Shown here in pieces: positions 39,929 through 50,529 of a stretch of DNA of 64,000 nucleotides (the first letter of the stretch is position 1; each line of letters begins with the position of its first letter). The notes beneath the pieces were generated by a model. The model made no database searches. It had not been told where the DNA came from and saw only the letters and a list, made by a program, of their open reading frames with translations. The position numbers and the translations under genes were made by a program. The stretch comes from Streptococcus mitis (GTDB taxonomy: Bacteria; Bacillota; Bacilli; Lactobacillales; Streptococcaceae): the NCBI RefSeq assembly GCF_901542415.1, contig NZ_CABEHV010000004.1, forward strand, positions 1,967,501 to 2,031,500, written 5' to 3'.

Positions 39929-41441
39929 AATCCTACAGATAGGAATTGATAATTGGGCTCATTATTATGAAATTCCTGAAAATATGGATTGGTATTATTT
40001 TTGCCCTAACTCACCGCTAGCCCTCCGTAAAATGATGGAAATGGATAGCATCACAAATTTTCATGCAATTTTGGTAGAGGATGGTCAGTATATAAGAGAT
40101 TTAATGCCTTTTGTACACCATATCGAACCTTATACTCTACTTTATAGTCAAGATTTTCAAACGACAGATTTGGGTATTCTTGATTGCTTAAAAAAGCGGT
40201 GTGCTCAGGCTGTAGATTTCTCAGATCCTCAGCAATTAGTGAATGATTTATCCACCTCTCTTTTTAGCGGAGGTTACGGTGATAAATTATTTCCATCAAG
40301 TATTCAAATTCATCCCTCCTTTGAAGGTTCCATTTCCTATCAAGGATTTGAGCATGTGACCTTAGAAGGAAATTTTGGGGATGATTTTCAACAACTAGCA
40401 TACTGGTCTTATAATTTTGTGGTTAATAAAAACTTACCCATAGAACTATGGTTAGAGTACGAAAAACAAGGAAATTGTGAATTTCAGCTAGTGGTTCGCA
40501 AGATATGGGATGGTTCAGTGGATAAATTTTTTGAAGAGGAAGTTTATTCAGAAGATGATTTAGAAAAATCTATTATCATGGATAGTAAAGAAGCGAATTA
40601 TATTATATATATATCGATTGAAGGACGAGGTGAAGGCAAACTTCAATTAGGAAATCTTCATCAGCGCTGGAGTCGTAAACAATTCGGGAAATTTTTCCTC
40701 GGAGGTCATATTTTACATGATAGTAAGCGCGATGAAATTAATTACTTTTTCCATCCAGGTGATTTCAAGCCACCTTTAGCTGTTTATTTTTCAGGTTTTC
40801 GTCCTGCCGAGGGATTCGAGGGATATTGGATGATGAAAAAATTGGGTTGTCCTTTTCTCTTGTTTTCAGATCCCCGTCTACAAGGAGGCGCTTTTTACTT
40901 AGGAAGTGATGAATTAGAAAATAAGGTAAAACAAACAATTCAATATTATTTGGATTATCTTGGTCTGACTCCTAGAGAGTTGATTTTATCGGGTATTTCT
41001 ATGGGAAGCTTCCCATCATTTTATTATGGTTCTATCTTTGAACCTCATGCCATTATTGTAGGTAAGCCTCTTGCTAATATTGGAACAATAGCTAGACGTG
41101 GGCGTTTGGAGGCGCCGGGAGTTTTTGATACATCGTTTGATATTCTAAGACTTCAAACAGGAGATATTAGTCAACAAAATATGTTGGACTTGGATCACCG
41201 TTTTTGGAAGGTCTTTAAACAAGCTGATTTTTCAATGACAACCTTTGGCTTATCTTATATGAAGGATGAAGATATGGATAGTAAAGCCTATGAGCAATTA
41301 GTATCTCATCTATGTAATACTGGAGCAAAGATACTATCTAGAGGAACAGTGGGTCGACACAATGATGATTCCAATACCAATATTTTGTGGTTCTTGCATT
41401 TTTATAACATGGTTCTAGAAGATTTCGGAAGGAGTAGATAG
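39912..41441 (+). CDS. asp2: Accessory Sec protein Asp2
   Basis: 509 residues. The ATG at 39912 is chosen because GAGGAGG lies six bases upstream; an in-frame TTG at 39897 overlaps that site. The N-terminus MSKDYKILQIGIDNWAHYYE is typical. The C-terminal half carries an alpha/beta-hydrolase fold with the nucleophile in GISMGS (about residue 364). In S. gordonii Asp2 is both essential for export and an O-acetyltransferase of GlcNAc on the adhesin. It overlaps asp1 by 17 bases and asp3 by one base. Confidence 0.93.
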   Translation: MSKDYKILQIGIDNWAHYYEIPENMDWYYFCPNSPLALRKMMEMDSITNFHAILVEDGQYIRDLMPFVHHIEPYTLLYSQDFQTTDLGILDCLKKRCAQAVDFSDPQQLVNDLSTSLFSGGYGDKLFPSSIQIHPSFEGSISYQGFEHVTLEGNFGDDFQQLAYWSYNFVVNKNLPIELWLEYEKQGNCEFQLVVRKIWDGSVDKFFEEEVYSEDDLEKSIIMDSKEANYIIYISIEGRGEGKLQLGNLHQRWSRKQFGKFFLGGHILHDSKRDEINYFFHPGDFKPPLAVYFSGFRPAEGFEGYWMMKKLGCPFLLFSDPRLQGGAFYLGSDELENKVKQTIQYYLDYLGLTPRELILSGISMGSFPSFYYGSIFEPHAIIVGKPLANIGTIARRGRLEAPGVFDTSFDILRLQTGDISQQNMLDLDHRFWKVFKQADFSMTTFGLSYMKDEDMDSKAYEQLVSHLCNTGAKILSRGTVGRHNDDSNTNILWFLHFYNMVLEDFGRSR

Positions 41442-41881
41442 TGATTATCAAACAACGAGAAGATATTGGGTGGGGAGAGATTGCTAATACTTATATGTAT
41501 GGTACGAAGGTTTTATACCATACTAACAAATGCATCAGTATTTATAACCCTTTGGTACGTTCTGGAGTAGTAATCAGAAGTTGGGATTCTAGTGTAAACT
41601 ATCAAGCCTCCAGAACTCAGCCCAGTCTCCCTTTGCTGAAGAGAAAACAGGATTATCAATTATGTATGAATTTTGAATGTCATCCTACAAATGGAGTCTA
41701 TACAAAGATTGCATTTTTTGATAGATATGGGGATGTGATTGAAGAGAAAATTGAAAAAATGAAAATCTTTAATTTTACCTATCCTGATGACACCTATACC
41801 TACCAAGTCTCCCTTCTAAGTGCTGGTTTTGAGTCCTTAGATTTCTATTCTTTTTCTATTAAGGAGATGAATCGTGTTTAA
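41441..41881 (+). CDS. asp3: Accessory Sec protein Asp3
   Basis: 146 residues from GTG that shares its first base with the asp2 stop. Mostly beta-rich, and the sequence ([37 protein letters not shown]) fits Asp3. Asp3 binds Asp1, Asp2 and SecA2 and may recognise unglycosylated serine-rich repeats. It ends eight bases inside secA2. Confidence 0.93.
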   Translation: MIIKQREDIGWGEIANTYMYGTKVLYHTNKCISIYNPLVRSGVVIRSWDSSVNYQASRTQPSLPLLKRKQDYQLCMNFECHPTNGVYTKIAFFDRYGDVIEEKIEKMKIFNFTYPDDTYTYQVSLLSAGFESLDFYSFSIKEMNRV

Positions 41882-44246
41882 AGGTATATATCAAGATTTT
41901 CAGTTGCGGAAAGTCAAAAGGATTTTAAAAAAGATTAATGCCCTTAAAGGGAAGATGGAGTCTCTAACAGACCAGGAACTAGCGACAAAAACAGTGGAAT
42001 TTCGCCAACGTCTTGCTGAGGGGGAAACCATTGACGACCTCTTGGTAGAAGCTTTTGCAGTTGTTCGTGAAGCGGATAAACGCGTATTGGGAATGTTCCC
42101 CTATGATGTCCAAGTCATGGGAGGAATTGTGATCCATCAGGGAAATGTTGCTGAGATGAATACTGGTGAGGGGAAAACTCTAACAGCTACTATGCCTATT
42201 TATCTTAACGCCCTAACAGGTAAAGGTACCATGCTGATTACTACCAATGATTATCTAGCTAAACGCGATGCTGAGGAGATGGGACAAGTTTACCGCTTCT
42301 TAGGATTGACAATTGGGGTACCTTTTACAGATGATCCAAAAGAGGAATTGACGTCAGAAGAGAAAAAAAGAATTTATGAATCAGATATCATTTATACAAC
42401 TAATAGTAATTTAGGTTTTGATTATTTAAATGATAATTTGGCCTCAAATGAGGAAGGAAAATTTTTACGTCCTTTTGATTATGTCATTATTGACGAGATT
42501 GATGATATCTTGTTGGATAGTGCCCAAACACCTCTTATCATTGCCGGAGCCCCTCGGGTTCAGTCTAATCACTACGGTATTATTGATACGCTGGTAACGA
42601 CTTTGGTAGAAGGAGAGGACTATATCTTTAAAGAGGAGAAGGATGAAATCTGGCTTACTACCAAGGGAGCTAAAGCTGCTGAAAGCTTCTTAGGAATAGA
42701 TCATTTTTATAAGGAAGAACATGCGGTTTTTGCTCGTCATTTAGTTTATGCGATCCGAGCCCATAAACTCTTTACAAAAGATAAAGACTATGTCATTCGT
42801 GGGGATGAAATGGTACTGGTGGATAAGGGAACAGGGCGTCTAATGGAGATGACAAAACTACAGGGAGGTCTTCATCAGGCCATTGAGGCAAAGGAACATG
42901 TCAAATTATCTCCAGAAACGAGGGCCATGGCTTCTGTCACCTATCAGAGTCTTTTTAAAATGTTCAATAAGATATCAGGTATGACAGGGACAGGTAAGGT
43001 CGCAGAAAAAGAGTTTATTGAAACCTACAATATGTCGGTAGTGCGGATTCCAACCAACCGTCCTAGACAACGGATTGACTATCCAGATAATCTATATATC
43101 ACTTTACCTGAAAAAGTGTATGCTTCTTTGGAGTACATCAAGGAATACCATGCTAAGGGGAATCCCTTACTCGTTTTTGTAGGCTCAGTTGAAATGTCTC
43201 AACTTTATTCGTCACTCTTGCTTCGAGAGGGAATTGCCCATAATGTTTTAAATGCTAATAATGCGGCGCGTGAGGCTCAGATTATCTCCGAGTCAGGTCA
43301 AATGGGAGCTGTTACAGTGGCCACCTCTATGGCAGGACGTGGTACGGATATCAAGCTTGGTAAAGGAGTCGCAGAGCTTGGGGGCTTGATTGTTATTGGA
43401 ACGGAGCGGATGGAAAGCCAACGAATTGATTTACAAATCCGCGGTCGTTCTGGCCGTCAGGGAGATCCTGGGATGAGTAAGTTTTTTGTATCCTTAGAAG
43501 ATGATGTTATTAAGAAATTTGGTCCATCTTGGGTGCATAAAAAATACAAAGATTATCAGGTTCAAGATATGACTAAACCAGAAGTATTGAAAGGTCGTAA
43601 ATATCGGAAACTAGTTGAAAGGGCCCAACATGCAAGTGATAGTGCAGGACGCTCTGCGCGTCGTCAGACTCTAGAATATGCTGAGAGTATGAATATTCAA
43701 CGAGATATGATTTACAAGGAGCGTAATCGTCTAATAGATGGATCTCGTGACTTAGAGGATGTTGTGGAGGAAATCATTGCTAGTTATACAGATCAAGTGA
43801 CTTCTTCAGAATATGAAAGCCGAGAGTTACTCTTCCACTTTATTGTGACCAATATTAGTTTTCATATTAAAGAAGTTCCAGACTATGTAAATGTGACTGA
43901 CAAAACTGCAGTTCGTAGCTTTATGAAGAAGGTGATTGATAAAGAACTTTCTGAAAAGAAAGAATTACTTGATCAACATGGTCTGTATGAACAGTTTTTA
44001 CGACTTTCCATGCTCAAGGCTATTGATGACAACTGGGTAGAGCAGGTAGACTATCTACAACAGTTATCTATGGCTATCGGTGGTCAGTCTGATAGTCAGA
44101 AAAACCCGATCGTAGAGTATTATCAAGAAGCCTACGCGGGCTTTGAAGCTATGAAAGAACAAATCCGTGCGGATATGGTGCGTAATCTCCTGATGGGCTT
44201 GGTTGAAGTCACTCCGAAGGGTGAGATTATGACTCATTTCCCATAA
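41874..44246 (+). CDS. secA2: Accessory Sec translocase ATPase SecA2
   Basis: 790 residues from GTG, with AAGGAG seven bases upstream inside asp3. Walker A NTGEGKT is at about 96-102, the DEAD-box region [21 protein letters not shown] is at about 205-225, and the helicase motif is [11 protein letters not shown]. The C-terminal zinc-binding tail of SecA1 is absent (the protein ends MTHFP), as expected for SecA2. It drives SRRP export through SecY2. Stop and gtfA start are 12 bases apart. Confidence 0.97.
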   Translation: MFKGIYQDFQLRKVKRILKKINALKGKMESLTDQELATKTVEFRQRLAEGETIDDLLVEAFAVVREADKRVLGMFPYDVQVMGGIVIHQGNVAEMNTGEGKTLTATMPIYLNALTGKGTMLITTNDYLAKRDAEEMGQVYRFLGLTIGVPFTDDPKEELTSEEKKRIYESDIIYTTNSNLGFDYLNDNLASNEEGKFLRPFDYVIIDEIDDILLDSAQTPLIIAGAPRVQSNHYGIIDTLVTTLVEGEDYIFKEEKDEIWLTTKGAKAAESFLGIDHFYKEEHAVFARHLVYAIRAHKLFTKDKDYVIRGDEMVLVDKGTGRLMEMTKLQGGLHQAIEAKEHVKLSPETRAMASVTYQSLFKMFNKISGMTGTGKVAEKEFIETYNMSVVRIPTNRPRQRIDYPDNLYITLPEKVYASLEYIKEYHAKGNPLLVFVGSVEMSQLYSSLLLREGIAHNVLNANNAAREAQIISESGQMGAVTVATSMAGRGTDIKLGKGVAELGGLIVIGTERMESQRIDLQIRGRSGRQGDPGMSKFFVSLEDDVIKKFGPSWVHKKYKDYQVQDMTKPEVLKGRKYRKLVERAQHASDSAGRSARRQTLEYAESMNIQRDMIYKERNRLIDGSRDLEDVVEEIIASYTDQVTSSEYESRELLFHFIVTNISFHIKEVPDYVNVTDKTAVRSFMKKVIDKELSEKKELLDQHGLYEQFLRLSMLKAIDDNWVEQVDYLQQLSMAIGGQSDSQKNPIVEYYQEAYAGFEAMKEQIRADMVRNLLMGLVEVTPKGEIMTHFP

Positions 44247-44258
44247 AAAGAGGAAAAT

Positions 44259-45770
44259 ATGACAATTTACAATATAAATTTAGGAATTGGCTGGGCTAGT
44301 AGTGGTGTTGAATACGCTCAAGCCTATCGTGCTGGTATTTTTAGGAATTTAAATCTGCCCTCTAAGTTTATCTTTACAGATATGATTTTAGCCGATAATA
44401 TTCAGCACTTAACAGCCAATATTGGTTTTGATGATAATCAGGTTATCTGGCTTTATAATCATTTCACAGATATCAAGATTGCGCCGACTAGCGTGACAGT
44501 GGATGATGTCTTGGCTTACTTTGGTGGTGAAGAAAGTCACAGAGAAAAAAATGGCAAGGTTTTACGTGTCTTCTTTTCTGACCAAGATAAGTTTGTCACC
44601 TGTTATTTGGTTGATGAGGACAAGGACTTGGTTCAACACGCAGAGTATGTCTTTAAAGGAAAACTGATTCGAAAGGATTACTTTTCTTATACGCGTTATT
44701 GTAGCGAATACTTTGCTCCCAAGGATAATGTTGCAGTCCTATACCAACGAACTTTTTACAATGAAGACGGGACTCCGGCCTATGATATCTTGATGAATCA
44801 AGGGAAGGAAGAAGTTTATCGTTTCAAGGATAAGATTTTATATGGGAAACAAGCCTTTATGCGTGCCTTTATGAAATCCTTGAATTTGAACAATTCTGAT
44901 TTGGTCATTCTTGATAGGGAGACAGGCATTGGACAGGTTGTGTTTGAGGAAGCACAAGCAGCGCATTTAGCGGTAGTTGTTCATGCGGAGCATTATAGTG
45001 AAAATGCTACAAATGAGGACTATATTCTTTGGAACAACTATTATGACTATCAGTTTACAAATGCAGATAAGGTTGACTTCTTTATCGTATCAACTGATAA
45101 GCAGAGAGAAGTTCTGCAAGAGCAATTTGCTAAATACACCCAGCATCAACCAAAGGTTGTTACAATTCCTGTAGGAAGTATTGATGCATTAACTGAGCCA
45201 AGTCAGGGGCGTAAGCCCTTTTCATTGATTACGGCTTCACGTCTTGCTAAAGAAAAACACATCGACTGGTTGGTCAAAGCGGTCATTGAGGCTAAAAAAG
45301 AAATTCCTGAATTAACCTTTGATATTTATGGTAGCGGTGGAGAGGATTCTCTGCTCAGAGACATTATTGCAACTCATCAGGCTGAGAATTATATCCAGCT
45401 CAAGGGGCATGCGGAACTTTCGCAGATTTATAGCCAGTATGAGGTCTATTTAACGGCTTCTACTAGTGAAGGATTTGGTCTGACCTTGATGGAAGCTATT
45501 GGTTCAGGTCTACCACTAATCGGTTTTGATGTGCCTTATGGCAATCAGACCTTTATAGAAGATGGGAAAAATGGTTATTTGATTCCAAGTTCATCAGACC
45601 ACGTAGAAGACCAAATCAAGCAAGCTTACGCGGCTAAGATTTGCCAACTGTATCAAGAAAATCGTTTGGCGGATATGCGTACCCATTCTTACCAGATTGC
45701 AGAAGGCTTCTTAACCGAAGAAATTTTAGAAAAGTGGAAGAAAACAGTAGAGGAGGTGCTCCATGATTGA
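44259..45770 (+). CDS. gtfA: SRRP O-GlcNAc transferase subunit GtfA
   Basis: 503 residues, GT4 family (GT-B fold). The N-terminal region contains GWASSGVEYAQAYR, and the C-terminal donor-binding domain has ASRLAKEKHIDWLV and the EGFGLTLMEA motif (about residue 405). It transfers GlcNAc from UDP-GlcNAc to Ser/Thr of the SRRP as a complex with GtfB. AGAGGA is upstream. The end overlaps gtfB by eight bases. Confidence 0.96.
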   Translation: MTIYNINLGIGWASSGVEYAQAYRAGIFRNLNLPSKFIFTDMILADNIQHLTANIGFDDNQVIWLYNHFTDIKIAPTSVTVDDVLAYFGGEESHREKNGKVLRVFFSDQDKFVTCYLVDEDKDLVQHAEYVFKGKLIRKDYFSYTRYCSEYFAPKDNVAVLYQRTFYNEDGTPAYDILMNQGKEEVYRFKDKILYGKQAFMRAFMKSLNLNNSDLVILDRETGIGQVVFEEAQAAHLAVVVHAEHYSENATNEDYILWNNYYDYQFTNADKVDFFIVSTDKQREVLQEQFAKYTQHQPKVVTIPVGSIDALTEPSQGRKPFSLITASRLAKEKHIDWLVKAVIEAKKEIPELTFDIYGSGGEDSLLRDIIATHQAENYIQLKGHAELSQIYSQYEVYLTASTSEGFGLTLMEAIGSGLPLIGFDVPYGNQTFIEDGKNGYLIPSSSDHVEDQIKQAYAAKICQLYQENRLADMRTHSYQIAEGFLTEEILEKWKKTVEEVLHD

Positions 45771-47100
45771 ACTTTATGATCGTTATAGTCAGGAAAGTCG
45801 AGATTTACATGAAAGTCTAGTCGCTACTGGACTATCTCAACTTGGAGTGGTCATCGATGCAGATGGTTTTCTGCCTGATGGTCTGGTTTCTCCTTTTACC
45901 TATTATCTAGGTTACGAGGATGGAAAACCTCTCTATTTTAACCAAGTCCCTGTTCCAGCTTTTTGGGAAATTTCAGGAAATAATCAGTCTGCTCGTATTG
46001 AGGATATGACACAGGAGAGGGCTATCATTCATTATGCAGATGGTTTGCAGGCTCGCTTGGTTAAACAGGTAGACTGGAAAGACCTAGAGGGTCGAGTACG
46101 TCAGATTGACCACTACAATCGCTTCGGAGCTTGTTTTGCTACAACGACCTATAGCGCAGATAGTGAGCCGGTTATGACGGTTTACCAAGACGTCAATGGT
46201 AAGGAAGTCTTGCTGGAAAACTATGTGACGGGTGATATCTTATTGACTTTGCCTGGTCAGTCCATGCGTTACTTTGCAAATAAGGTTGAATTTATCACTT
46301 TCTTTTTGCAAGAATTGGAAATAGATACAAGTCAGCTTATCTTTAATACTCTAGCGACTCCTTTCTTGGTTTCCTTCCATCATCCAGATAAATCTGGCTC
46401 AGATGTCTTGGTTTGGCAGGAACCTCTCTATGATGCCATTCCAGGCAATATGCAGTTGATCTTGGAAAGTAATGATGTGCGTACTAAGAAAATCATCATT
46501 CCCAATAAGGCGACTTATGAACGTGCTTTAGAATTGACTGACGAGAAATACCATGCTCAGTTTGTGCACTTGGGTTACCATTATCAGTTTAAACGTGATA
46601 ATTTCCTAAGACGAGACGCCTTAATCTTGACCAATTCCGATCAGATTGAGCAAGTAGAAGCAATCGTAGAAGCCTTGCCTGATGTTACCTTCCGTATCGC
46701 AGCGGTGACAGAGATGTCTTCTAAGCTCTTAGACATGCTTCGTTATCCTAATGTGGTACTTTATCAGAACGCTAGTCCACAGAAGATTCAGGAGCTCTAT
46801 CAATTGTCGGATATTTACTTGGATATCAACCATAGCAATGAGTTGCTACAGGCAGTGCGTCAGGCCTTTGAGCACAATCTCTTGATTCTTGGATTTAACC
46901 AAACGGTGCACAATAGACTTTATATCGCTCCAGAACATCTATTTGAAAGTAGTGAAGTTTCTGCTTTGGTTGAGACCATTAAATTGGCCCTTTCAGATGT
47001 TGATCAAATGAATCAGGCACTTGGCAAACAAGGCCAACATGCAAATTATGTTGATTTGGTGCGATATCAGGAAACCATGCAAACTGTTTTAGGAGGCTAA
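45763..47100 (+). CDS. gtfB: GtfA chaperone/acceptor-binding partner GtfB
   Basis: 445 residues. The N-terminal ~280 residues are the beta-rich domain characteristic of GtfB. Residues about 286-420 form a Rossmann-like domain (LTNSDQIEQVEAIVEALPDV, IYLDINHSNE, LGFNQTVHN) that recurs in eight other copies in this cluster. GtfB has no catalytic activity of its own; it binds the acceptor SRRP and activates GtfA. AGGAGG precedes the ATG inside gtfA. Confidence 0.95.
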   Translation: MIELYDRYSQESRDLHESLVATGLSQLGVVIDADGFLPDGLVSPFTYYLGYEDGKPLYFNQVPVPAFWEISGNNQSARIEDMTQERAIIHYADGLQARLVKQVDWKDLEGRVRQIDHYNRFGACFATTTYSADSEPVMTVYQDVNGKEVLLENYVTGDILLTLPGQSMRYFANKVEFITFFLQELEIDTSQLIFNTLATPFLVSFHHPDKSGSDVLVWQEPLYDAIPGNMQLILESNDVRTKKIIIPNKATYERALELTDEKYHAQFVHLGYHYQFKRDNFLRRDALILTNSDQIEQVEAIVEALPDVTFRIAAVTEMSSKLLDMLRYPNVVLYQNASPQKIQELYQLSDIYLDINHSNELLQAVRQAFEHNLLILGFNQTVHNRLYIAPEHLFESSEVSALVETIKLALSDVDQMNQALGKQGQHANYVDLVRYQETMQTVLGG

Positions 47101-47101
47101 C

Positions 47102-47281
47102 ATGTCAGAGGAAGATTTATTTTACAAAGACGTTGAAGGTCGCATGGAAGAGTTGAAACAAAAACCTATCAAGAATGAAAAAGAAACCCGAGGGGAAAAG
47201 ATTAGTAAGACTTTTTCACTCTTACTGGGCTTAATGATTCTGATTGGTTTGCTCTTTACTTTGCTGGGAATTTTGAGGTAG
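47102..47281 (+). CDS. asp4: Accessory Sec protein Asp4 (SecE-like)
   Basis: 59 residues. A charged N-terminal half (MSEEDLFYKDVEGRMEELKQ) is followed by one membrane segment (FSLLLGLMILIGLLFTLLGI), as in SecE. It starts one base after the gtfB stop, with AGGAGG overlapping the gtfB end, and lies four bases before asp5. It is needed for SRRP export in S. gordonii. Confidence 0.88.
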   Translation: MSEEDLFYKDVEGRMEELKQKPIKNEKETRGEKISKTFSLLLGLMILIGLLFTLLGILR

Positions 47282-47285
47282 GTCT

Positions 47286-47510
47286 ATGATTGAAATACTA
47301 ATTGTTTTAGCTATTATCCTATCTCTTGCTTTGATTGTATTGGTAACCATACAACCTCGTCAAAATCAATTATTTTCCATGGATGCGACTAGTAATATTG
47401 GTAAGCCGAGTTACTGGCAGAGTAACACCTTGGTAAAGGTGCTCACTTTATTGGTGAGTTTGGCCTTATTCGTTTTACTATTAACCTTTATGGTAATAAC
47501 TTACAAATAA
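47286..47510 (+). CDS. asp5: Accessory Sec protein Asp5 (SecG-like)
   Basis: 74 residues with two membrane segments (about 2-20 and 50-72) joined by a short loop (TSNIGKPSYWQSNTLVK), the layout of SecG. Last gene of the accessory Sec operon and followed directly by a terminator. Confidence 0.85.
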   Translation: MIEILIVLAIILSLALIVLVTIQPRQNQLFSMDATSNIGKPSYWQSNTLVKVLTLLVSLALFVLLLTFMVITYK

Positions 47511-47562
47511 AAGAAAACTTCAGATATTCACTTTTTGTGATTTGTCTGAAGTTTTCTTTTTT
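47511..47562. terminator. Bidirectional terminator between asp5 and the convergent exporter gene
   Basis: GAAAACTTCAGA / TCTGAAGTTTTC stem, with T-runs after it on the plus strand and A-runs before it, so it serves both convergent operons. Confidence 0.85.
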
Positions 47563-48514
47563 ACTGTCCATATTTTTTGTAAAAGTCAACTTTTACTTGG
47601 ATGAAGGTTTTTGCTTCACGTAGGAGTTGAAGAAGGGTGGCACGGGTTTCAAATTCTTCTCTTGTCTTTGGCAGACTGCGATTACGGAAGACTTCCAGAT
47701 AACGTTCAATTTCATCTAGCAAATCAGAAGCAGGATTGGTCTGGCTCAGTTGGCCTGCAATTTTTGAAAAGAGTTGCGCTAAAATCAGGCTCTCGCTGGC
47801 AGCTAGGTGACAGGTGTTGATTTGCTGGGCCATGTTTCGCAGGATGCGACTTTGCCGCTGTCTCATCTCAAAGTAGTGAATGTGGTAATCAGTCTGGTGA
47901 AAGAGGTGGTCTGAGTGATCCAAATAGACCAGTCTGAGGGCTTCTTCCAAAAGGGTGTCCAATTCTTCAACCAACTGTGCTTGGTTGCGTCCATCCCCTC
48001 TGGATAAATAATATTTGAAGCGCTGGAGAATATCTTTTAACTTTTCTTCTACCAATGTGTGGTAGTGATGAATTTCCTCTTCTCGTGAAGGCATGTAGAG
48101 ATTGACCAGCAAAGCAAATCCAGTACCGATAGCAAAGAGAAGGAATTCGTTGACTAGGAGGTCTGGAGAGGTTGACTCTTGAATCAAGAGGTGGCTAACC
48201 AAAACAGTGCTTGGTGTGATGCCAATTTCCCAGCCCATCTTGTAGGCTAGGGGAACATAAAGAGCCAGATAGAGGCCAAGGCTCCAGATATGAAATCCGC
48301 TCAAGTGAAAAGCCAAACCCCCGATAACCAGAGCCAGAAGCATGGAAAAGAGCCGATTGCGGGCCAGTTTTAAGGTACTTCTACGCGTATCAGATATGCT
48401 CAAGAGAGCAATAATTCCGGCCGAAACTGCTGACGAAAGATTGAGAAAATAAGCAAGAAGGCAGGCAAGACAGGTAGCTAAGATGAGCTTGGCAGTACGT
48501 TGGCTAATAGACAT
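47561..48514 (-). CDS. Aromatic acid exporter family protein
   Basis: 317 residues. The N-terminal ~145 residues hold four or five membrane segments (LILATCLACLLAYFLNLSSA, LFSMLLALVIGGLAFHLSG, LYLALYVPLAYKMG, FLLFAIGTGFALLVNLYMP), followed by a helical cytoplasmic domain: the ArAE_1 / DUF939 layout. The substrate is not established for the family in streptococci. Convergent with asp5. Confidence 0.8.
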   Translation of the reverse strand: MSISQRTAKLILATCLACLLAYFLNLSSAVSAGIIALLSISDTRRSTLKLARNRLFSMLLALVIGGLAFHLSGFHIWSLGLYLALYVPLAYKMGWEIGITPSTVLVSHLLIQESTSPDLLVNEFLLFAIGTGFALLVNLYMPSREEEIHHYHTLVEEKLKDILQRFKYYLSRGDGRNQAQLVEELDTLLEEALRLVYLDHSDHLFHQTDYHIHYFEMRQRQSRILRNMAQQINTCHLAASESLILAQLFSKIAGQLSQTNPASDLLDEIERYLEVFRNRSLPKTREEFETRATLLQLLREAKTFIQVKVDFYKKYGQ

Positions 48515-48580
48515 AAGAATTTCCTAATAAGTTAGAATAAAAGCGTAAAAGACAAGACCCGAGAGGCTTGCCTTTATGAG

Positions 48581-49786
48581 TTATTTTTTACGGGCTGCTG
48601 CGTATTCGGCAACGGCGGTAAAGAGGACATCTGTAGAAGAGTTAAGGGCTGTTTCACATGAGTCTTGGATGACACCAATCACAAATCCAACCCCAACAAC
48701 TTGCATGGCAATATCGTTAGAAATACCGAAAAGGCTACAAGCAACTGGGATAAGAAGGAGGGAACCTCCCGCAATACCGGAAGCACCACAGGCTGAGATT
48801 GCGGCAACTACACTAAGGACAAAGGCTGTCGCAAAGTCAACAGGAATTCCAAGAGTGTTAACTGCAGCAAGAGTCAAAACGTTAATAGTAATCGCTGCTC
48901 CGGCCATGTTGATAGTAGAACCAAGTGGGATAGAAACAGAATAGGTATCTGGATCCAGACCGAGGTCGTGGCAAAGTTTCATATTGACAGGGATATTAGC
49001 CGCAGAACTACGAGTAAAGAAGGCTGTCACACCGCTGACACGCAAACATTTCCAAACGAGGGGATAAGGGTTGCTCTTCATAAAGAGGAAGGCTATTAGT
49101 GGATTGACCACCAGAGCCACAAAGAACATAGTTGTCACCAAGAGGGCAAGCAAGATTCCGTAGTTGGCTAGGCTTCCGATTCCCTTATCAGAGATGGTTT
49201 TGAAGACAAGACCAAGGATACCAAATGGAGCTAGGTTAATGATCCATTCGACAATCTTAGAAGTCACATCAGCCATAGTTTTCAGTAATTCTTTACTATT
49301 TTTGCTGGCTTCTCTCATAGCAATCCCGAAAACAACTGCCCAAGATAGGATACCGATGTAGTTGGCAGTAATGAGGGCATTAACTGGATTGTCAACCAGT
49401 TTGAGCAAGAGGTTGCTGAGGACTTGTCCAATCCCATCTGGTGGAGCAATATCGGTATTAGCGCTATTTAGGGTAATTTCAACAGGGACGATGAAACTTG
49501 CTAGTACAGCGATAAGGGCAGCGGCAAAGGTTCCCACCAAGTAAAGGAAGATAACGGTTTTCATATTGCTATCTTGTCCCTTTTGATGTTGGGAAAGGGC
49601 ATTGGCAACGAGGGCAAAGACCAGAATCGGTGCGATGGCTTTGAGGCCACCAACAAAGAGATCTCCTAGCAGGCCAATTCCTGAAATGTTAGGAAGTGTC
49701 AGTCCTAGGGTTCCTCCAATAAGCATGCCAATCAAGATACGTTTGATTAGGCTTGCCTTATTCCAAGCATGAATAAATTTTTTCAT
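48581..49786 (-). CDS. sstT: Serine/threonine:sodium symporter
   Basis: 401 residues with about eight to ten membrane segments. It belongs to the dicarboxylate/amino acid:cation symporter family, with the SstT-type N-terminus ([20 protein letters not shown]) and the conserved substrate-site loop SSAANIPVN and the region [12 protein letters not shown]. It imports serine and threonine with Na+. Monocistronic, with its own promoter. Confidence 0.93.
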   Translation of the reverse strand: MKKFIHAWNKASLIKRILIGMLIGGTLGLTLPNISGIGLLGDLFVGGLKAIAPILVFALVANALSQHQKGQDSNMKTVIFLYLVGTFAAALIAVLASFIVPVEITLNSANTDIAPPDGIGQVLSNLLLKLVDNPVNALITANYIGILSWAVVFGIAMREASKNSKELLKTMADVTSKIVEWIINLAPFGILGLVFKTISDKGIGSLANYGILLALLVTTMFFVALVVNPLIAFLFMKSNPYPLVWKCLRVSGVTAFFTRSSAANIPVNMKLCHDLGLDPDTYSVSIPLGSTINMAGAAITINVLTLAAVNTLGIPVDFATAFVLSVVAAISACGASGIAGGSLLLIPVACSLFGISNDIAMQVVGVGFVIGVIQDSCETALNSSTDVLFTAVAEYAAARKK

Positions 49787-49816
49787 AACAATCTCCTTTG
49801 TTGTGTAATGTTTATG

Positions 49817-49845
49817 ATTATAGTATAAATATGAACTAAAATCAA
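49817..49845 (-). promoter_or_regulatory. Promoter of sstT
   Basis: Minus strand: TTGATT (49845-49840), 17-base spacer, TATAAT (49822-49817). Confidence 0.7.
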
Positions 49846-49891
49846 GAATTTTCTGTCTATTTTTGAAATTATTTTTGAATATTTATGGAGA

Positions 49892-49919
49892 ATGACACTT
49901 TATGAAAGTATGGTATAAT
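49892..49919 (+). promoter_or_regulatory. Promoter of the mscS-like gene
   Basis: ATGACA (49892-49897), 16-base spacer, extended -10 TGGTATAAT (49911-49919). Confidence 0.65.
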
Positions 49920-49937
49920 AAATGAAAGGAGTTTTCT

Positions 49938-50498
49938 ATGCAAGAATTTTTTCACACCTACCTCAATAAGCTTGATATAACAACGATTATCGAGAATATC
50001 TTAACCAAGTTACTTTCTCTGTTATTTCTTTTTTTGCTATTCTACATAGCTAAAAAACTGCTTCATACCATGGTGCAGAGAATTGTTAAACCTTCTCTAA
50101 AAATGTCTCGTCATGATGTCGGGCGTCAGAAAACCATCTCACGTCTGTTAGAAAATGTGTTTAATTATACCCTCTATTTCTTTTTACTCTACTGTATTTT
50201 ATCGATTTTAGGCTTACCTGTATCTAGTTTGCTGGCTGGGGCTGGAATCGCTGGGGTGGCCATTGGTATGGGAGCTCAAGGTTTTCTGTCTGATGTCATC
50301 AATGGCTTTTTCATCCTTTTTGAACGTCAACTGGATGTGGGAGATGAGGTTGTTCTGACAAATGGTCCTATTACTGTCTCGGGCAAGGTTGTCAGTGTCG
50401 GCATTCGAACAACGCAACTCAGAGGAGAAGATCAGGTTCTGCACTTCGTTCCCAATCGGAATATCACCGTCGTCAGCAATTTCTCACGCACAGACTAG
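49938..50498 (+). CDS. Small-conductance mechanosensitive channel, C-terminally short
   Basis: 186 residues with AAAGGAG upstream. It has two or three membrane segments, the Gly/Ala-rich pore helix (LLAGAGIAGVAIGMGAQGFL) and the start of the beta domain (DVGDEVVLTNGPITVSGKVV). MscS-family channels usually have 260-290 residues; this one ends right after NRNITVVSNFS, without the vestibule's C-terminal half. It may be truncated or a natural short form. Function: release of solutes on osmotic downshock, if active. Confidence 0.8.
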   Translation: MQEFFHTYLNKLDITTIIENILTKLLSLLFLFLLFYIAKKLLHTMVQRIVKPSLKMSRHDVGRQKTISRLLENVFNYTLYFFLLYCILSILGLPVSSLLAGAGIAGVAIGMGAQGFLSDVINGFFILFERQLDVGDEVVLTNGPITVSGKVVSVGIRTTQLRGEDQVLHFVPNRNITVVSNFSRTD

Positions 50499-50520
50499 AC
50501 CTGTTATTTTAAGTAATTTG

Positions 50521-50529
50521 TGGTACAAT
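50521..50529 (+). promoter_or_regulatory. Promoter of corA
   Basis: TGGTACAAT extended -10 (hexamer 50524-50529), with weak T-rich -35 sequence. Confidence 0.6.
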
